Shown: positions 29,534 to 38,199 of the stretch, one piece after another | How positions within the stretch are numbered: the stretch's first letter is position 1 | Layout: the number at the start of each line of letters is the position of its first letter | Source: an uncultured Coriobacteriaceae bacterium | GTDB taxonomy: Bacteria > Actinomycetota > Coriobacteriia > Coriobacteriales > Atopobiaceae | Length of the DNA: 64,000 nt | Direction: 5' to 3' | Assembly: GCA_902795065.1 (NCBI GenBank) | Contig: CADBJR010000004.1 | Coordinates: forward strand, 1-64,000 | The notes under the pieces: generated by a model | Told to the model about the DNA's origin: nothing | Databases searched by the model: none | Seen by the model: only the letters and a program-made list of their open reading frames with translations | Position numbers and translations under genes: made by a program

Positions 29534-30195
29534 GCGTCGCGTTCCCTCCTGTAGCTCTCCCCCAGTGCAACAAGGCGCTCGTAGGCTGCGACGGGATCTT
29601 CCGCACCGAAGACGGCACGTCCCATGACGACGGCATCCGCCCCCGCCATGACCACGTCGGGCAGGTTCGTCTCGTTCACGCCCCCGTCGACCCACAGCTG
29701 CACGTTCGGCGGCAGGATCTCGCGGGCGCGGCGCACCTTGCCCAGCGTCATCGGCCGGAACGGCAGGCCCTCGCGATCGGCCTCCACACTCACGAAGATG
29801 ACGTAATCGAGCTGGTCGGCGTAGTAGCCGAGCACGTCCACCGGGGTGGACAGGTTGATGGCGAGGCCGCGCTTGGGGCAGCCGCCCACCTTGAGGGCGG
29901 AGAGCCACTCGCTGGGATACGGCAGCGCCTCGACGTGCGCGCACGCAGCGGGCACGCCTATCTCGAGGATGGGCTTCACGTAGTCCATCGGATTCAGCAC
30001 CTCGAGGTGCACGTCCACGGGCACGGAGGTGTTCTCCACCACCGTGCGCACCGTGTTCATGCCGAAGGTGATCTCGTGCACGAAGTTGCCGTCATCAACG
30101 TCGAGGTGGATATGCGCCAGCCCGCGCGTGGCGTCGAGCACTGCGCCTAGGTTGAGCTGGCTCCCTGCGGAGAGGGACGGGCTGAGCTCGAACAT
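29530..30195 (-). CDS. rpe: Ribulose-phosphate 3-epimerase family protein
   Basis: TIM-barrel epimerase of about 221 residues that interconverts ribulose 5-phosphate and xylulose 5-phosphate, or a related ketose phosphate such as allulose 6-phosphate. The metal and catalytic set is present: Ser in SPSLSAG, HLDVDDGNF, VDVHLEV, and WVDGGV near the end. CAAGGAG lies before the ATG. It is two bases after the FGGY kinase stop, in a pentulose module. A housekeeping copy probably exists elsewhere, so this one is likely dedicated to the island. Confidence 0.85.
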   Translation of the reverse strand: MFELSPSLSAGSQLNLGAVLDATRGLAHIHLDVDDGNFVHEITFGMNTVRTVVENTSVPVDVHLEVLNPMDYVKPILEIGVPAACAHVEALPYPSEWLSALKVGGCPKRGLAINLSTPVDVLGYYADQLDYVIFVSVEADREGLPFRPMTLGKVRRAREILPPNVQLWVDGGVNETNLPDVVMAGADAVVMGRAVFGAEDPVAAYERLVALGESYRRERDA

Positions 30196-30197
30196 GG

Positions 30198-31709
30198 CTA
30201 CTCCTTGCCGAAGGTCGCGAGCGCCTCGAGCGCGCGCTCGTAGGCGGCGAACTTCTCGCGGTAGAGGCCCACGTATTCGGGACGCGGCTCCACGACCTCG
30301 CCCACGCGCACCGACCGCGCGATGGCATCGTCGTAGTCGGCGTACACGCCCGCGGCAACGCCCGCAGCCATGGCAGCGCCCTGGCAGCCGAGCTCGGTGT
30401 TGGCGAGGGTCTCCACGGGAACGCCCAACACGTCCGCCATGACCTGGGTCCACTCGTGGCTCTTGGCCACGCCGCCCGAGAGGCGCACGCGGCGGCCTGC
30501 GAGATCCTCCCCCACCAGCTGATGTACGTTCCACAGCGTGGAGAAGCACACGCCCTCGTAGACGGCGAGGACCATATGTTCGCGCGTGGTATAGCTCGAG
30601 AGGCCCAGGAAGCAGGCGTCGGCTCCGCTGGGGTGCGACGCGCCGTAAAGGTAGGGCACGAAGACCACGTGGGAGTCGCCCGGGTCGAGAGCGCCGACAG
30701 CGGCGTTGCACGCGGCGTAGATCTCGCCGCGCGAGATGCCGGGGCGGTCGCGCTCGAGGAAGTTGGCGACGAACCAGTCGAAGTTGGACGCCGAGGTGGG
30801 CCAGGACTCCTCAACGTTGAAGAAGCCCGGACGGTAGCCCAGCGTCACGGTGTTCTTGTTCTTGTCGTAGTCGGTGTTGGCGGTGGTGGCGAGGCGCTCG
30901 TTGATGGACCAGGTGCCCGCGATGAGGCAGAGGGTCTCGGTGTCGGCCACACCGCTCGCGAACTCGTTGGCGTCGATGTCGAAGAAGCCGCCCACCACGG
31001 GCGTCCCCTCCGCAAGGCCCGTCGCGGCCGCGGCCGCGGCCGTGACGGTACCGCCGCTCTCGACGCTCTCGATGATGCGCGGCATCTTCTCGAAGCAGTC
31101 CGCGATGCCCGCTGCCTCGAAGATGGCCGGGTCGAACAGACGCGTGTGCAGGTTGCAGAGGCACGTGGAGCTCGCCTCGGTGATCTCGGTGGTGAACTCC
31201 CCGGTGAGCTTGAAGCGGATCCAGTCCTTGATACCGAGCACCCAGCGCGACGCCTCGAGAGCTGCGGGGTTGTAGCGCTTGAACCACGCGAGCAGGGCGA
31301 TGGGCTGCGCCGCCCACGTGGACTGGCAGGTCATGGGGTAGATCGCGCGCTCAACGCCCGTCTCGGCGAACTCGTCGCAGATGTCGTTGGCACGCTCATC
31401 GGTGGAGACTATCGACTTGTAGGTGGGGTTGCCCTCGGCGTCCACGAGGCAGAAGCCGTTGCCGTAGCCGGTGAGGCCCACGCCCGCGACGTCGGCGCCG
31501 GTGATGCCCGCAAGCTCGAGCGCCTCGGCGATAGCCTCGGCGTTCTTCTCCCACACCTCGAGCGAATCGCGCTCTGACCAGCTGGGGTGCGGCACCTCGA
31601 TGGGCAGGCGGCGGCTCGCGACCGCAACCTCGCGTCCGTCGAGCGAGAACACCGCGCACTTGATCTCCGAACCGCCGTTATCGATGCCGACGAGGTACTT
31701 CTCGGACAT
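30198..31709 (-). CDS. FGGY carbohydrate kinase, L-xylulokinase (LyxK/YiaP)-like
   Basis: ATP-dependent pentulose kinase of 503 residues. The N-terminal phosphate segment VGIDNGGSEIKCAVFS and the general layout resemble LyxK/YiaP rather than XylB. GLTGYGNGFCLVD holds the substrate region, and the ATP-binding C-terminal domain has LSGGVAKSHEWTQVMADVL. Its neighbours (Rpe and class II aldolase) are the enzymes needed to bring L-xylulose or L-ribulose phosphate into the pentose phosphate pathway. The exact sugar is inferred from similarity and context. Confidence 0.82.
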   Translation of the reverse strand: MSEKYLVGIDNGGSEIKCAVFSLDGREVAVASRRLPIEVPHPSWSERDSLEVWEKNAEAIAEALELAGITGADVAGVGLTGYGNGFCLVDAEGNPTYKSIVSTDERANDICDEFAETGVERAIYPMTCQSTWAAQPIALLAWFKRYNPAALEASRWVLGIKDWIRFKLTGEFTTEITEASSTCLCNLHTRLFDPAIFEAAGIADCFEKMPRIIESVESGGTVTAAAAAATGLAEGTPVVGGFFDIDANEFASGVADTETLCLIAGTWSINERLATTANTDYDKNKNTVTLGYRPGFFNVEESWPTSASNFDWFVANFLERDRPGISRGEIYAACNAAVGALDPGDSHVVFVPYLYGASHPSGADACFLGLSSYTTREHMVLAVYEGVCFSTLWNVHQLVGEDLAGRRVRLSGGVAKSHEWTQVMADVLGVPVETLANTELGCQGAAMAAGVAAGVYADYDDAIARSVRVGEVVEPRPEYVGLYREKFAAYERALEALATFGKE

Positions 31710-31723
31710 GGCTCCTCCTTCTT

Positions 31724-31780
31724 TAGCACTTAGGGGAGTACCCCCAAAGTACTAGCACTTAGGGGAGTATCCCCTAATTT
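31724..31780. repeat. Palindromic GGGGAGTATCCCC repeat, two direct copies
   Basis: A 17-base direct repeat TAGCACTTAGGGGAGTA starts at 31724 and 31753; the second copy continues into the full palindrome GGGGAGTATCCCC. The same core recurs at 33595, 38124, 38168 and 53713. It stands between the BtpA-like gene and the FGGY kinase gene on the minus strand. Confidence 0.7.
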
Positions 31781-31787
31781 AGAAAAG

Positions 31788-32618
31788 CTACAGGGTCTCG
31801 CGGTACTTGTACACGACGGCCATGAGCTCCTCGACGCGGGCCTGGTCGACGCGGACGTTGTTGAGGTCCTCATCCTCGAACTGCCCGCCGGCCTTGAAGT
31901 AGGTGCCCACGACGGCAGCGTCGGAGGTGGAGAGCTTCGCCTCGATGGTGTCGGGACGGCAGCCGGTGTTGCACAGGACGACGACCTCGGGGTTCTTGGA
32001 CTTGACGGAAGCCATGAGGTCCTCATCGACATCCTGGCCTGCAGCCTGGGCGGAGATGCACAGCCCGTCGGGATGGGCCTTGAAGATGGTGGAGGAGGCG
32101 ATCTCGGCGAGCGGGCGCGGGTCCATGGCGCGGTCGGACTCGGGGTTGATGAAGTAGAGCATGCGGAGCTTCTGCAGGTGGAGCTCGGTACGGCGGCGCT
32201 GCAGCTTGGAGAAGTCGTTGTTGTAGAAGCCGCCGTCACCCACGTAGACGCCGTGGAAGGTGCCGCGGACGAACGCCGCGCCGGTAGCGGCGGCGAGCTC
32301 GATGCAGGCGGCGCCGTCGGAGATGGCGTCCACACCGAACGGCACGCGGATCTCGGAGCGCAGGTTGCCGATGATGTAGGCCATGGTGGCGGGGGTGACG
32401 AAGCTCATGGAGCGCTCATAGGGCAGGCTGAACTCGTTGGAGAAGAGGATGCCGTCCACGCCGCCATCCTGAAGGGCGTGCAGATCCTGGCAGGCATGCT
32501 CGATGACCGTGTCGAGGCTGTCGCTCTCCTTCCAGCGCGGGTCGCCCGGCAGCGGGTCGAAGTGGAGCATCGAGATGATGGGCTTCTTGACACCGAACAT
32601 TTCCTCGATCCAAAGCAT
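31788..32618 (-). CDS. BtpA/SgcQ family TIM-barrel protein
   Basis: A 276-residue protein of the BtpA family. BtpA itself is linked to photosystem I assembly in cyanobacteria, but non-photosynthetic relatives such as E. coli SgcQ sit in sugar operons and are thought to be TIM-barrel enzymes. Visible marks are ISMLHFDPLPGDPRW at the start, FSNEFSLPYE, FGVDAISDG and NTGCRPDT. The ATG at 32618 has GAGAGGAGAG upstream. It probably leads the pentulose unit with the FGGY kinase, Rpe and aldolase. Function unknown. Confidence 0.82.
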   Translation of the reverse strand: MLWIEEMFGVKKPIISMLHFDPLPGDPRWKESDSLDTVIEHACQDLHALQDGGVDGILFSNEFSLPYERSMSFVTPATMAYIIGNLRSEIRVPFGVDAISDGAACIELAAATGAAFVRGTFHGVYVGDGGFYNNDFSKLQRRRTELHLQKLRMLYFINPESDRAMDPRPLAEIASSTIFKAHPDGLCISAQAAGQDVDEDLMASVKSKNPEVVVLCNTGCRPDTIEAKLSTSDAAVVGTYFKAGGQFEDEDLNNVRVDQARVEELMAVVYKYRETL

Positions 32619-32667
32619 GGTTCTCTCCTCTCTTGGAGCCGCTCTGCAGCGCGCTCCGTTTGTGGCA

Positions 32668-32693
32668 AACTGGTATGAAAAACCTAACCAGTT
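32668..32693 (-). promoter_or_regulatory. Candidate GntR/UTRA operator upstream of the BtpA-like gene
   Basis: AACTGGT (32668-32674) and ACCAGTT (32687-32693) form a 7-bp inverted repeat around a 12-base spacer in an AT-rich gap 50 bases upstream of the start. The half sites resemble those of UTRA-type GntR repressors (ACTGGT..ACCAGT). Confidence 0.5.
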
Positions 32694-32759
32694 ATATAGT
32701 TTCATCCAAGATATGCCGACTGTCCACATCCATTCCGCGAGCGGAGGCGCAGAGCACAC

Positions 32760-33560
32760 CTACCAGATCGGTGTGGTCTTAAGATCGAACCCCAGCAGGT
32801 ACTGGAGCGCGCGCTGGATGGCGACCTGCCAGAACTTCCACTCGTGATCCCCCGGCCACTCCATGTACAGGTGGTCGTAGCCCAGCTCGGCGGCTCGGGC
32901 GTCGAAGCGGCGGTTGGTCTCCAGCAGGAAGTCCTCGGTTCCGCAGAACTGGCAGAGGCGCGGGCGGCACTCCTCGGGCAACGCCGCAGCCTTCTCGATC
33001 AGGGCGAAGACGTCCGCCTCGGAAGGCACGGGCGCACCCGCGCCGAACATGAGCTCGAACTCGCCGAGCGGCATGTCGGGGAAGGTACCGTCGGCGCACA
33101 TGCGCCCGAAGCCGGGCAGGTCGAGGGCGCCTGACAGCGTGGCGATGCCCCCGAAGCGCTCGGGAAAGGTGAAGCCCACCTTGCATGCGCCGTAGCCGCC
33201 CATGCTCTCCCCCGCCACGAAGGTGTGCTCGCGGTCGGTGGGCAGGCGGAACCACGTCCCGATGAACTCGGGCAGCTCGCACGAGACGTACTCGAAGTAC
33301 CTGATGCCGTTCTTCATGTCGGTGTAGAAGCTGCGGTCAACGTCGGGCATGACGAAGGCCACGTTGTACTTCTTGGCCAGATACTCGAGGTTGGTGAAGC
33401 GCGGCCACTCGTCGCCGTTCGCCGTGAGCCCGTGCAGGAGGTACATCACGTAGAGCTCGTCGGTCTGCAGCGGGTCGCAATCGCCCGACAGGTCGGGCAC
33501 GATCACGTTGATGCGCGTGGTCATCTTCATGCATGATGACCAGATGGAGCCGGTGAACAT
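32760..33560 (-). CDS. Esterase of the FrmB/S-formylglutathione hydrolase-like family
   Basis: A 266-residue alpha/beta serine esterase (esterase D superfamily). VMYLLHGLTANGDEW forms the oxyanion region, GESMGGYGA the nucleophile elbow, and WPGDHEW supplies the probable catalytic histidine. There is no signal peptide. The ATG at 33560 has AGAGGAGG. It lies between an FGGY kinase and the BtpA-like gene in the catabolic island, so it may deacylate a sugar conjugate. The substrate is inferred only from context. Confidence 0.8.
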   Translation of the reverse strand: MFTGSIWSSCMKMTTRINVIVPDLSGDCDPLQTDELYVMYLLHGLTANGDEWPRFTNLEYLAKKYNVAFVMPDVDRSFYTDMKNGIRYFEYVSCELPEFIGTWFRLPTDREHTFVAGESMGGYGACKVGFTFPERFGGIATLSGALDLPGFGRMCADGTFPDMPLGEFELMFGAGAPVPSEADVFALIEKAAALPEECRPRLCQFCGTEDFLLETNRRFDARAAELGYDHLYMEWPGDHEWKFWQVAIQRALQYLLGFDLKTTPIW

Positions 33561-33594
33561 GAGACCTCCTCTGCACGGACGGTTTTCCCACTTC

Positions 33595-33607
33595 GGGGAT
33601 ACTCCCC
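33595..33607. repeat. Palindromic GGGGATACTCCCC repeat
   Basis: One copy of the 13-base palindromic core in the gap between the FGGY kinase stop and the esterase start. It is followed by CAACATGGAAAG, nearly the same flank as the copy at 53713. Confidence 0.65.
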
Positions 33608-33619
33608 AACATGGAAAGC

Positions 33620-35137
33620 CTACAGCTGGTGCGCAAGCTCCTTGGTGGCAGGATAGAGCTCGTCGAAGATGGCCTGGAACTTCTTGTAGGCCTCGTGGTT
33701 CTCCGCGCAGGGCTCGAAGGTCTTCGCGATCTTGACCTTGCTCGCCAGCTCGTCGAAGTCCGCCCAGTAGCCTGCCGCGATGGCTGCCATCATGGCGTCG
33801 CCGTAGGAGGCGCCGATGGTGATCTCGGGGACGAAGAGCGTCTTGCCGGTGACGTCGGCCACGATCTGCATCCAGGCATCGTTCTTGGTGCCGCCGCCCG
33901 CCACCAGCACGCGGCCGATGGGGATGCCGTCCTCCTCGAAGATCTTGAAGTGCTGGTTGATGGAGTAGGCGACGCCCTCGAGGCCCGCGCGCAGCATGTC
34001 CTCGCGCGTGTGGTTGATGGTGAGGCCGAGGAACGCGCCGCGGGCGTTGGGGTCGTCGATGGGTGTGCGCTCGCCGGCGAAGTACGGCAGGCAGACGAGG
34101 CCGTTGGAGCCCACGGGCACCTCGGCGGCCATGCGCGCCATCACGGAGAAGGCGTTCTCTCCCCCGGCCTTCTCGGCAGCGAGGAGGTCCTGGAACATGG
34201 TGTCGCGCAGCCACTTGGTCATGCTGCCCGCGGTGTTGGTGGCGCCGGAAACGTCGCAGGTTCCGGGGATGATGAACTCCTCGTGCCACACGCGCGGATC
34301 CATGACCAGATGGTCGCAGAGCAGGAACATGTAGATCGTGGAGCCGAACTGCAGGATGAGGTCGCCCATCTTGCCGATGCCGCAGGAGATGGCCTCGCAG
34401 GCGGAGTCGTCGCCGCCGGGCGTGACGGGCGTGCCCTCGGCGAGGCCCGTCTCGGCGGCTGCCTTCGCGGTCACATAGCCGATGACGTCGGTCTCCTCGG
34501 CGATGGTGGCCAGCTGATCGGGACGGCAGATGCCCTTGCAGGTCTCCTCGGTGGGATGGCCGTCCTCGCCGTAGAGGGGCTTGAAGCCGCCGGCCATGCC
34601 CAGGAAGGTGTCGATGTAGTACTCGCCGGTGAGCTTGGCGGTGATGTAGGTGGAGCTGTTGATGAACTTGGCCGTGCGCGCGTAGGCCTCGGGATCGTTC
34701 TCCTGGATCCAGCGGATCTTGGGCGGAACGTCGGAGGAGCAGAGCTGGCGGCCGAAGACGCGGTCGATGAACTCCTGGCCCCATTCCTCCTCGAGGTCGC
34801 GCATCTGCTTCTCGGCGCGTCCGTCGATACCGTAGGAGATGGCATAGCGCGTGGGCACGCAGTTCTCGTCCACCGCGACGCAGCAAAGACCGAGAGCGCT
34901 CGTGGTCACGGCCTTGATGTCGGCGGGATCGACGCCGCTCTTGGCGATAAGGTCCTTCGAGACGGTGCAGAAATCGCCCCACCAGTCCTTCTCGGCGTCG
35001 TACTCGTAGGCGTTGTTGAACGGGCTCATCGCCTCGTGCTGAGCGGAGCTCTGCGCCACGATGTTGGCGTCGATGTCGATGAGGACGCCCTTGGTCTCGG
35101 AGGTGCCCGTGTCGATTCCCATGAAGTAGACTGACAT
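33620..35137 (-). CDS. FGGY carbohydrate kinase (xylulokinase-like)
   Basis: A 505-residue pentulose or hexulose kinase. MGIDTGTSETKGVLIDIDA holds the first phosphate loop, GGDDSACEAISCGI the second conserved segment, and VAGGGTKNDAWMQIVADVTG the FGGY C-terminal motif. It starts 59 bases after the GntR gene stop. It differs clearly from the second FGGY kinase at 30198, so two different ketoses are likely handled. XylB or a D-ribulose/L-ribulose kinase are alternatives. Confidence 0.85.
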   Translation of the reverse strand: MSVYFMGIDTGTSETKGVLIDIDANIVAQSSAQHEAMSPFNNAYEYDAEKDWWGDFCTVSKDLIAKSGVDPADIKAVTTSALGLCCVAVDENCVPTRYAISYGIDGRAEKQMRDLEEEWGQEFIDRVFGRQLCSSDVPPKIRWIQENDPEAYARTAKFINSSTYITAKLTGEYYIDTFLGMAGGFKPLYGEDGHPTEETCKGICRPDQLATIAEETDVIGYVTAKAAAETGLAEGTPVTPGGDDSACEAISCGIGKMGDLILQFGSTIYMFLLCDHLVMDPRVWHEEFIIPGTCDVSGATNTAGSMTKWLRDTMFQDLLAAEKAGGENAFSVMARMAAEVPVGSNGLVCLPYFAGERTPIDDPNARGAFLGLTINHTREDMLRAGLEGVAYSINQHFKIFEEDGIPIGRVLVAGGGTKNDAWMQIVADVTGKTLFVPEITIGASYGDAMMAAIAAGYWADFDELASKVKIAKTFEPCAENHEAYKKFQAIFDELYPATKELAHQL

Positions 35138-35196
35138 GCCCGTACTCTCCTTCCAGATACCGAAACGGGACGCGGAAGCCGGGTCCCGCGCCATTC

Positions 35197-35919
35197 CTAT
35201 GCCCTGTTGTGGACCTTGAAGCTGCACTTATCCCCGCGCGTGTAGCTGCACGTGTACTCGATGACGTCGTCGTCCTTGTCGTAGGTGTAGCAGGTGAAGA
35301 GCAGCACCACCTGGCCGGGATCGACGCCGAGCATGCGCGCGTCGCGCGCCTCGAGCGTGACCAGGTCGAGCGTCTCGTAGGCCCTGACCGGGCTCACGCC
35401 GTAGAAGCCGTAGACCTCGTAGAGGCTGAACACCCCGAGGTCGATGCCGTCGAGCTTGGGGACCTTCGAGGCGGGTATGAAGGTGTGCTCGACGGAGATG
35501 GGCTCGCCGTTGGCGGTGTTGAGGCGCCTCACGTAGAAGATATCGTCGTCCTCGCCGATGCCGAAGATACGCGCGTACTTGCCGCCCGCCTTGCGGCGCG
35601 TCTTGGCGAGGATCTTGGTGCCGGGTTCCGCGTTGCGCTCGTGGATGGTCTGGCGGAAACCCGAGAGCGAATCGAGGTCGCGCTCGAGGCGGTCTCCCAC
35701 CACGAACGCGCCCTTGCCCTGGATGCGCCTGAGCAGGCCCTCGTTCACGAGGGCATCGACGGCGTTGCGCACGGTGAGGCGGTTGACGCCGTACATCTCG
35801 GAAAGCTCGTTCTCGGAGGGGATGGCCATGCCGGGGGGATACTCCCCCTCCTCGATCTTGCTGCGCACGACTTCGCGCAGCTGGAGGTAGATGGGCGACT
35901 TGTAGTCGACGTTCGCCAT
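35197..35919 (-). CDS. GntR family regulator with UTRA domain (1)
   Basis: Transcription factor of 240 residues: winged helix at about 5-70 (PIYLQLREVVRSKI, EYPPGMAIPSENELSEMYGVN, RLTVRNAVDAL) and a UTRA effector domain (PISVEHTFIPASKVP, PVRAYETLDLVTLEARDA). These HutC-type regulators bind phosphorylated sugars or amines, as FrlR and NagR do. The ATG at 35919 follows GAGGTGAG at good spacing; the GTG at 35928 overlaps the previous stop by four bases. It is co-transcribed with a second GntR gene and an FGGY kinase, and likely controls the island. Confidence 0.9.
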   Translation of the reverse strand: MANVDYKSPIYLQLREVVRSKIEEGEYPPGMAIPSENELSEMYGVNRLTVRNAVDALVNEGLLRRIQGKGAFVVGDRLERDLDSLSGFRQTIHERNAEPGTKILAKTRRKAGGKYARIFGIGEDDDIFYVRRLNTANGEPISVEHTFIPASKVPKLDGIDLGVFSLYEVYGFYGVSPVRAYETLDLVTLEARDARMLGVDPGQVVLLFTCYTYDKDDDVIEYTCSYTRGDKCSFKVHNRA

Positions 35920-35924
35920 GGCGC

Positions 35925-36632
35925 TCACCTCGCCTTCATCTCGGTCGCATAGCGGATGTACTCGGAGAGCGCCACGGTGCGGTAGTACTCGAATGGCTCG
36001 CCGTTCTCGTCGAACACGACGCCCGACTTGTAGAAGGCGGGGTGGCCCTCCTCCATCTCGAGGAGCTCCGCCTCCGCGGCATCGAGCGTCGTCACCGAGA
36101 TCTTCTCGTCACCGCTCTGGGCCTTGATGCCGTACTCCCAGCGGAGAACGTCGAACAGCGACTCGCGGCCGTAATCGCGTTGCTCGACGCCTGCGCAGCG
36201 CTCCATGTTGACGAAGACCGTCTCGATCGAGCAGGGCACGTCGTCGATGAGGCGCAGGCGCCTCATGGCGAAGACCTCGGTTCCCAGGGGAATATGGAGC
36301 TTGCGTGCGATGCTCTTGTCCGCCTCCTGGATGGTTGCGAAGACGACCCGCGAACCGGGCGTGCGGCCCGCGATGCGGACCGACTCCGAGAAGCCGTAGA
36401 CATCCTGCAGGTTGCCGACGAACTTCGGCGGCGCCACGAAGGTGCCCGAGCCCATCTTGCTGTAGAGGACGCCCGTGTCGACCAGGCGCTGGATGGCGTT
36501 GCGCAGGGTGGTCCGGTTGAGATCCCACATCGAGCACATATCGCGCTCGGACGGGAGACGGTCATCGGGTTTGAGGCCCTGCTCCTGGATATAGCTCTCA
36601 ACGAGCTCGGTAGCGAAATCCCTCGAACTCAT
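35925..36632 (-). CDS. GntR family regulator with UTRA domain (2)
   Basis: Second HutC-type regulator, 235 residues from the ATG at 36632 (AAGAGGAAG upstream). The winged helix includes KPDDRLPSERDMCSMWDLN and RTTLRNAIQRLV; the UTRA domain has CSIETVFVNMERC and ISVTTLDAAEAELL. It precedes the first regulator with overlap, an unusual tandem of two UTRA regulators. The pair may form a heteromer or answer to two different inducers. Candidate operators lie in the 170-base gap upstream, so autoregulation is likely. Confidence 0.9.
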   Translation of the reverse strand: MSSRDFATELVESYIQEQGLKPDDRLPSERDMCSMWDLNRTTLRNAIQRLVDTGVLYSKMGSGTFVAPPKFVGNLQDVYGFSESVRIAGRTPGSRVVFATIQEADKSIARKLHIPLGTEVFAMRRLRLIDDVPCSIETVFVNMERCAGVEQRDYGRESLFDVLRWEYGIKAQSGDEKISVTTLDAAEAELLEMEEGHPAFYKSGVVFDENGEPFEYYRTVALSEYIRYATEMKAR

Positions 36633-36668
36633 CGCATGCTTCCTCTTCATGGCGCGCATCCTCACGTG

Positions 36669-36741
36669 GTTGGTATTTGGAACGATGAACTGTGCCAATT
36701 CTACCAACTGCGACACGAGCATGCAGTAATTTCATACCAAT
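36669..36741 (-). promoter_or_regulatory. Operator-like region of the GntR pair
   Basis: GTTGGTA (36669-36675) faces TACCAAC (36702-36708), and ATACCAAT lies at 36734-36741. These resemble UTRA-GntR half sites and stand in the control region of the regulator operon. No clear -35/-10 pair was identified. Confidence 0.4.
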
Positions 36742-36801
36742 TTCGGAAAACCCAGCGGAGCCGTCGGAAATTGATCGACGGCTCCAGATTGGTCGTTCTC
36801 G

Positions 36802-37230
36802 CTACTCCCCCATCACCTGGATCATGATGGTGCGCGACGACGGTCCGTCGAACTCGCAGAAGTACACATCCTGGGCGCCGCCGCGGTCGACCTTGCCCTC
36901 ATGGATGAGGAAATGCACGTGGTTCCCCATGATCAGGCTCTTGAGATGCCCCGTGGGATTGCCGGCCGTGGAACCGTAGTCCCTGAGCATGCGCGCATGC
37001 GCGTACGGATGGTCCTCGGGAGCAAGCCTGCCGAGGAACTCCTTGATGTCGCTCTCGAGGCACTCGAGCGCCTCGTTGGTGGTCACGCCCGTCGTGGTGT
37101 GGCGGGTGATGACGGTGACGATTCCCTCGGTCACGCCGCTCTCGGCGACGGCCTTCTCGACCTCGTCGGTGATGATGAAATACTGGTTGTACTCGCTGGT
37201 GAGGAAGGTCAGCGACGTCGTCTTGACCAT
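36802..37230 (-). CDS. YjbQ family protein (UPF0047)
   Basis: Small conserved protein of 142 residues, the length usual for YjbQ. The motifs HTTTGVTTNEA, GNPTGHLKSLIMGNHVHF and GGAQDVYFCEFDGP are diagnostic. Some members show weak thiamine-phosphate synthase activity, but the true role is unsettled. It is last in the unit FrlD-like, FrlC, amidohydrolase, YjbQ, so in this organism it may serve sugar-amine metabolism. Confidence 0.88.
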   Translation of the reverse strand: MVKTTSLTFLTSEYNQYFIITDEVEKAVAESGVTEGIVTVITRHTTTGVTTNEALECLESDIKEFLGRLAPEDHPYAHARMLRDYGSTAGNPTGHLKSLIMGNHVHFLIHEGKVDRGGAQDVYFCEFDGPSSRTIMIQVMGE

Positions 37231-37242
37231 GCTCGCACCCCC

Positions 37243-38094
37243 TTAGTCCAGTCCGCCGAGGAACTCGATGGCGTTGCCGCCCTTGATGAGCTCGAGCGTG
37301 CTCTCGCGCAGCCCAAGCCCGTCGAGCGCCTGGGCCATGCGGATCTGCTCGAAGCGCGGGTTGTTGCTGCCGAACATCACCTGATGGCGCAGGCTGCGGT
37401 CGATCCACGTGAGCGCGACCTCGTGCTTGAAGAGACGGTCGAAGAACTCGCGCGCGTTGTCGAAGTAGAGGATTCCCGTGTCGGTGTAGACGTTGGGATA
37501 CTTGACCATGAGCATCGCGCACTCCTCGGCCCACGGCCATCCGAAGCGCGAAAGGCAGATGCGTAAGGAGGGATGCGTGGCGGCAAGCTCCTCGTACTCG
37601 ATCGGCCTGCCGTATTTGGCGAGCGAGCCGGGCTCCCACGACATGCCCGCGTTGAAGATGATGGGCTTGTTGAAGGCCTCGCAGATCTTGTAGAGGGGTG
37701 CGAGACGCTCGTCGCCGGGCATGATGTGGGTGCGCCCGAGATGCAGGTGGAGACCCTTGAGCTTGAGGTCGGCGAAGGCGCGCTCGAGCTCGTCGGCAGC
37801 GCCCGGCATGAGCGGGTCGACGCTTGCGATGCCGATGAAGCGGTCGGGCTCGCAGTCCACGAGCGTGCGGATCTCATCGTTGGAGACGACGGGTTCGCCG
37901 TGCTCGGAGCTGTAGTCGATGGCGAGCAGGGCCATCTTGTCGAGGCCCGCGCAGCGCATCTGGTTCTTGATGTGCTCGAGCTTGGCGATGCCGTTGAGGT
38001 GGATGTCGAGCGCCTCGTGGCGCAGGTCCTCCTTGCGCTCGTCCCCATTGATCGGCTCGTAGAATGCCGGAAGGACGTGGATGTCGATGAACAT
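37243..38094 (-). CDS. Amidohydrolase-fold protein with altered metal ligands
   Basis: TIM-barrel hydrolase of the amidohydrolase 2 group, 283 residues. The usual HxH after the first strand is changed: MFIDIHVLP keeps one His only. The final metal Asp of the FGSDxP motif is Asn in MFGSNNPRFEQ. GLHLHLGR and INDxG-like segments remain, so the fold is clear but metal use is doubtful. It follows the FrlC gene and precedes yjbQ. It could be a decarboxylase-like or lactonase-like branch, or a non-hydrolytic protein. Confidence 0.7.
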   Translation of the reverse strand: MFIDIHVLPAFYEPINGDERKEDLRHEALDIHLNGIAKLEHIKNQMRCAGLDKMALLAIDYSSEHGEPVVSNDEIRTLVDCEPDRFIGIASVDPLMPGAADELERAFADLKLKGLHLHLGRTHIMPGDERLAPLYKICEAFNKPIIFNAGMSWEPGSLAKYGRPIEYEELAATHPSLRICLSRFGWPWAEECAMLMVKYPNVYTDTGILYFDNAREFFDRLFKHEVALTWIDRSLRHQVMFGSNNPRFEQIRMAQALDGLGLRESTLELIKGGNAIEFLGGLD

Positions 38095-38120
38095 GGGAAG
38101 CGGCTCTCCCTTCTCTCGCA

Positions 38121-38187
38121 GACAGGGGAGTATCCCCTATCTGCGAAATGTCGTTCTTTTTCAGAAAAGGGATACTCCCCTATCTGA
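38121..38187. repeat. Two palindromic repeats of the GGGGAGTATCCCC family
   Basis: AGGGGAGTATCCCCT at 38124-38138 and a close variant at 38168-38181, each followed by TATCTG. They fill the gap between the FrlC gene and the amidohydrolase gene and could fold in the message. Confidence 0.65.
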
Positions 38188-38199
38188 AAAACGTCGCGT

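Noticed and set aside
32760-34982. A continuous frame that would join the esterase to an upstream Arg/His-rich domain
   Set aside because: The upstream part is the antisense-like shadow of the FGGY kinase; the esterase has its own ATG with AGAGGAGG at 33560.
35830-35846. A GGGGGATACTCCCCC palindrome inside the first GntR gene
   Set aside because: It codes the conserved EYPPG of the winged helix; coincidence with the intergenic repeat family is likely.
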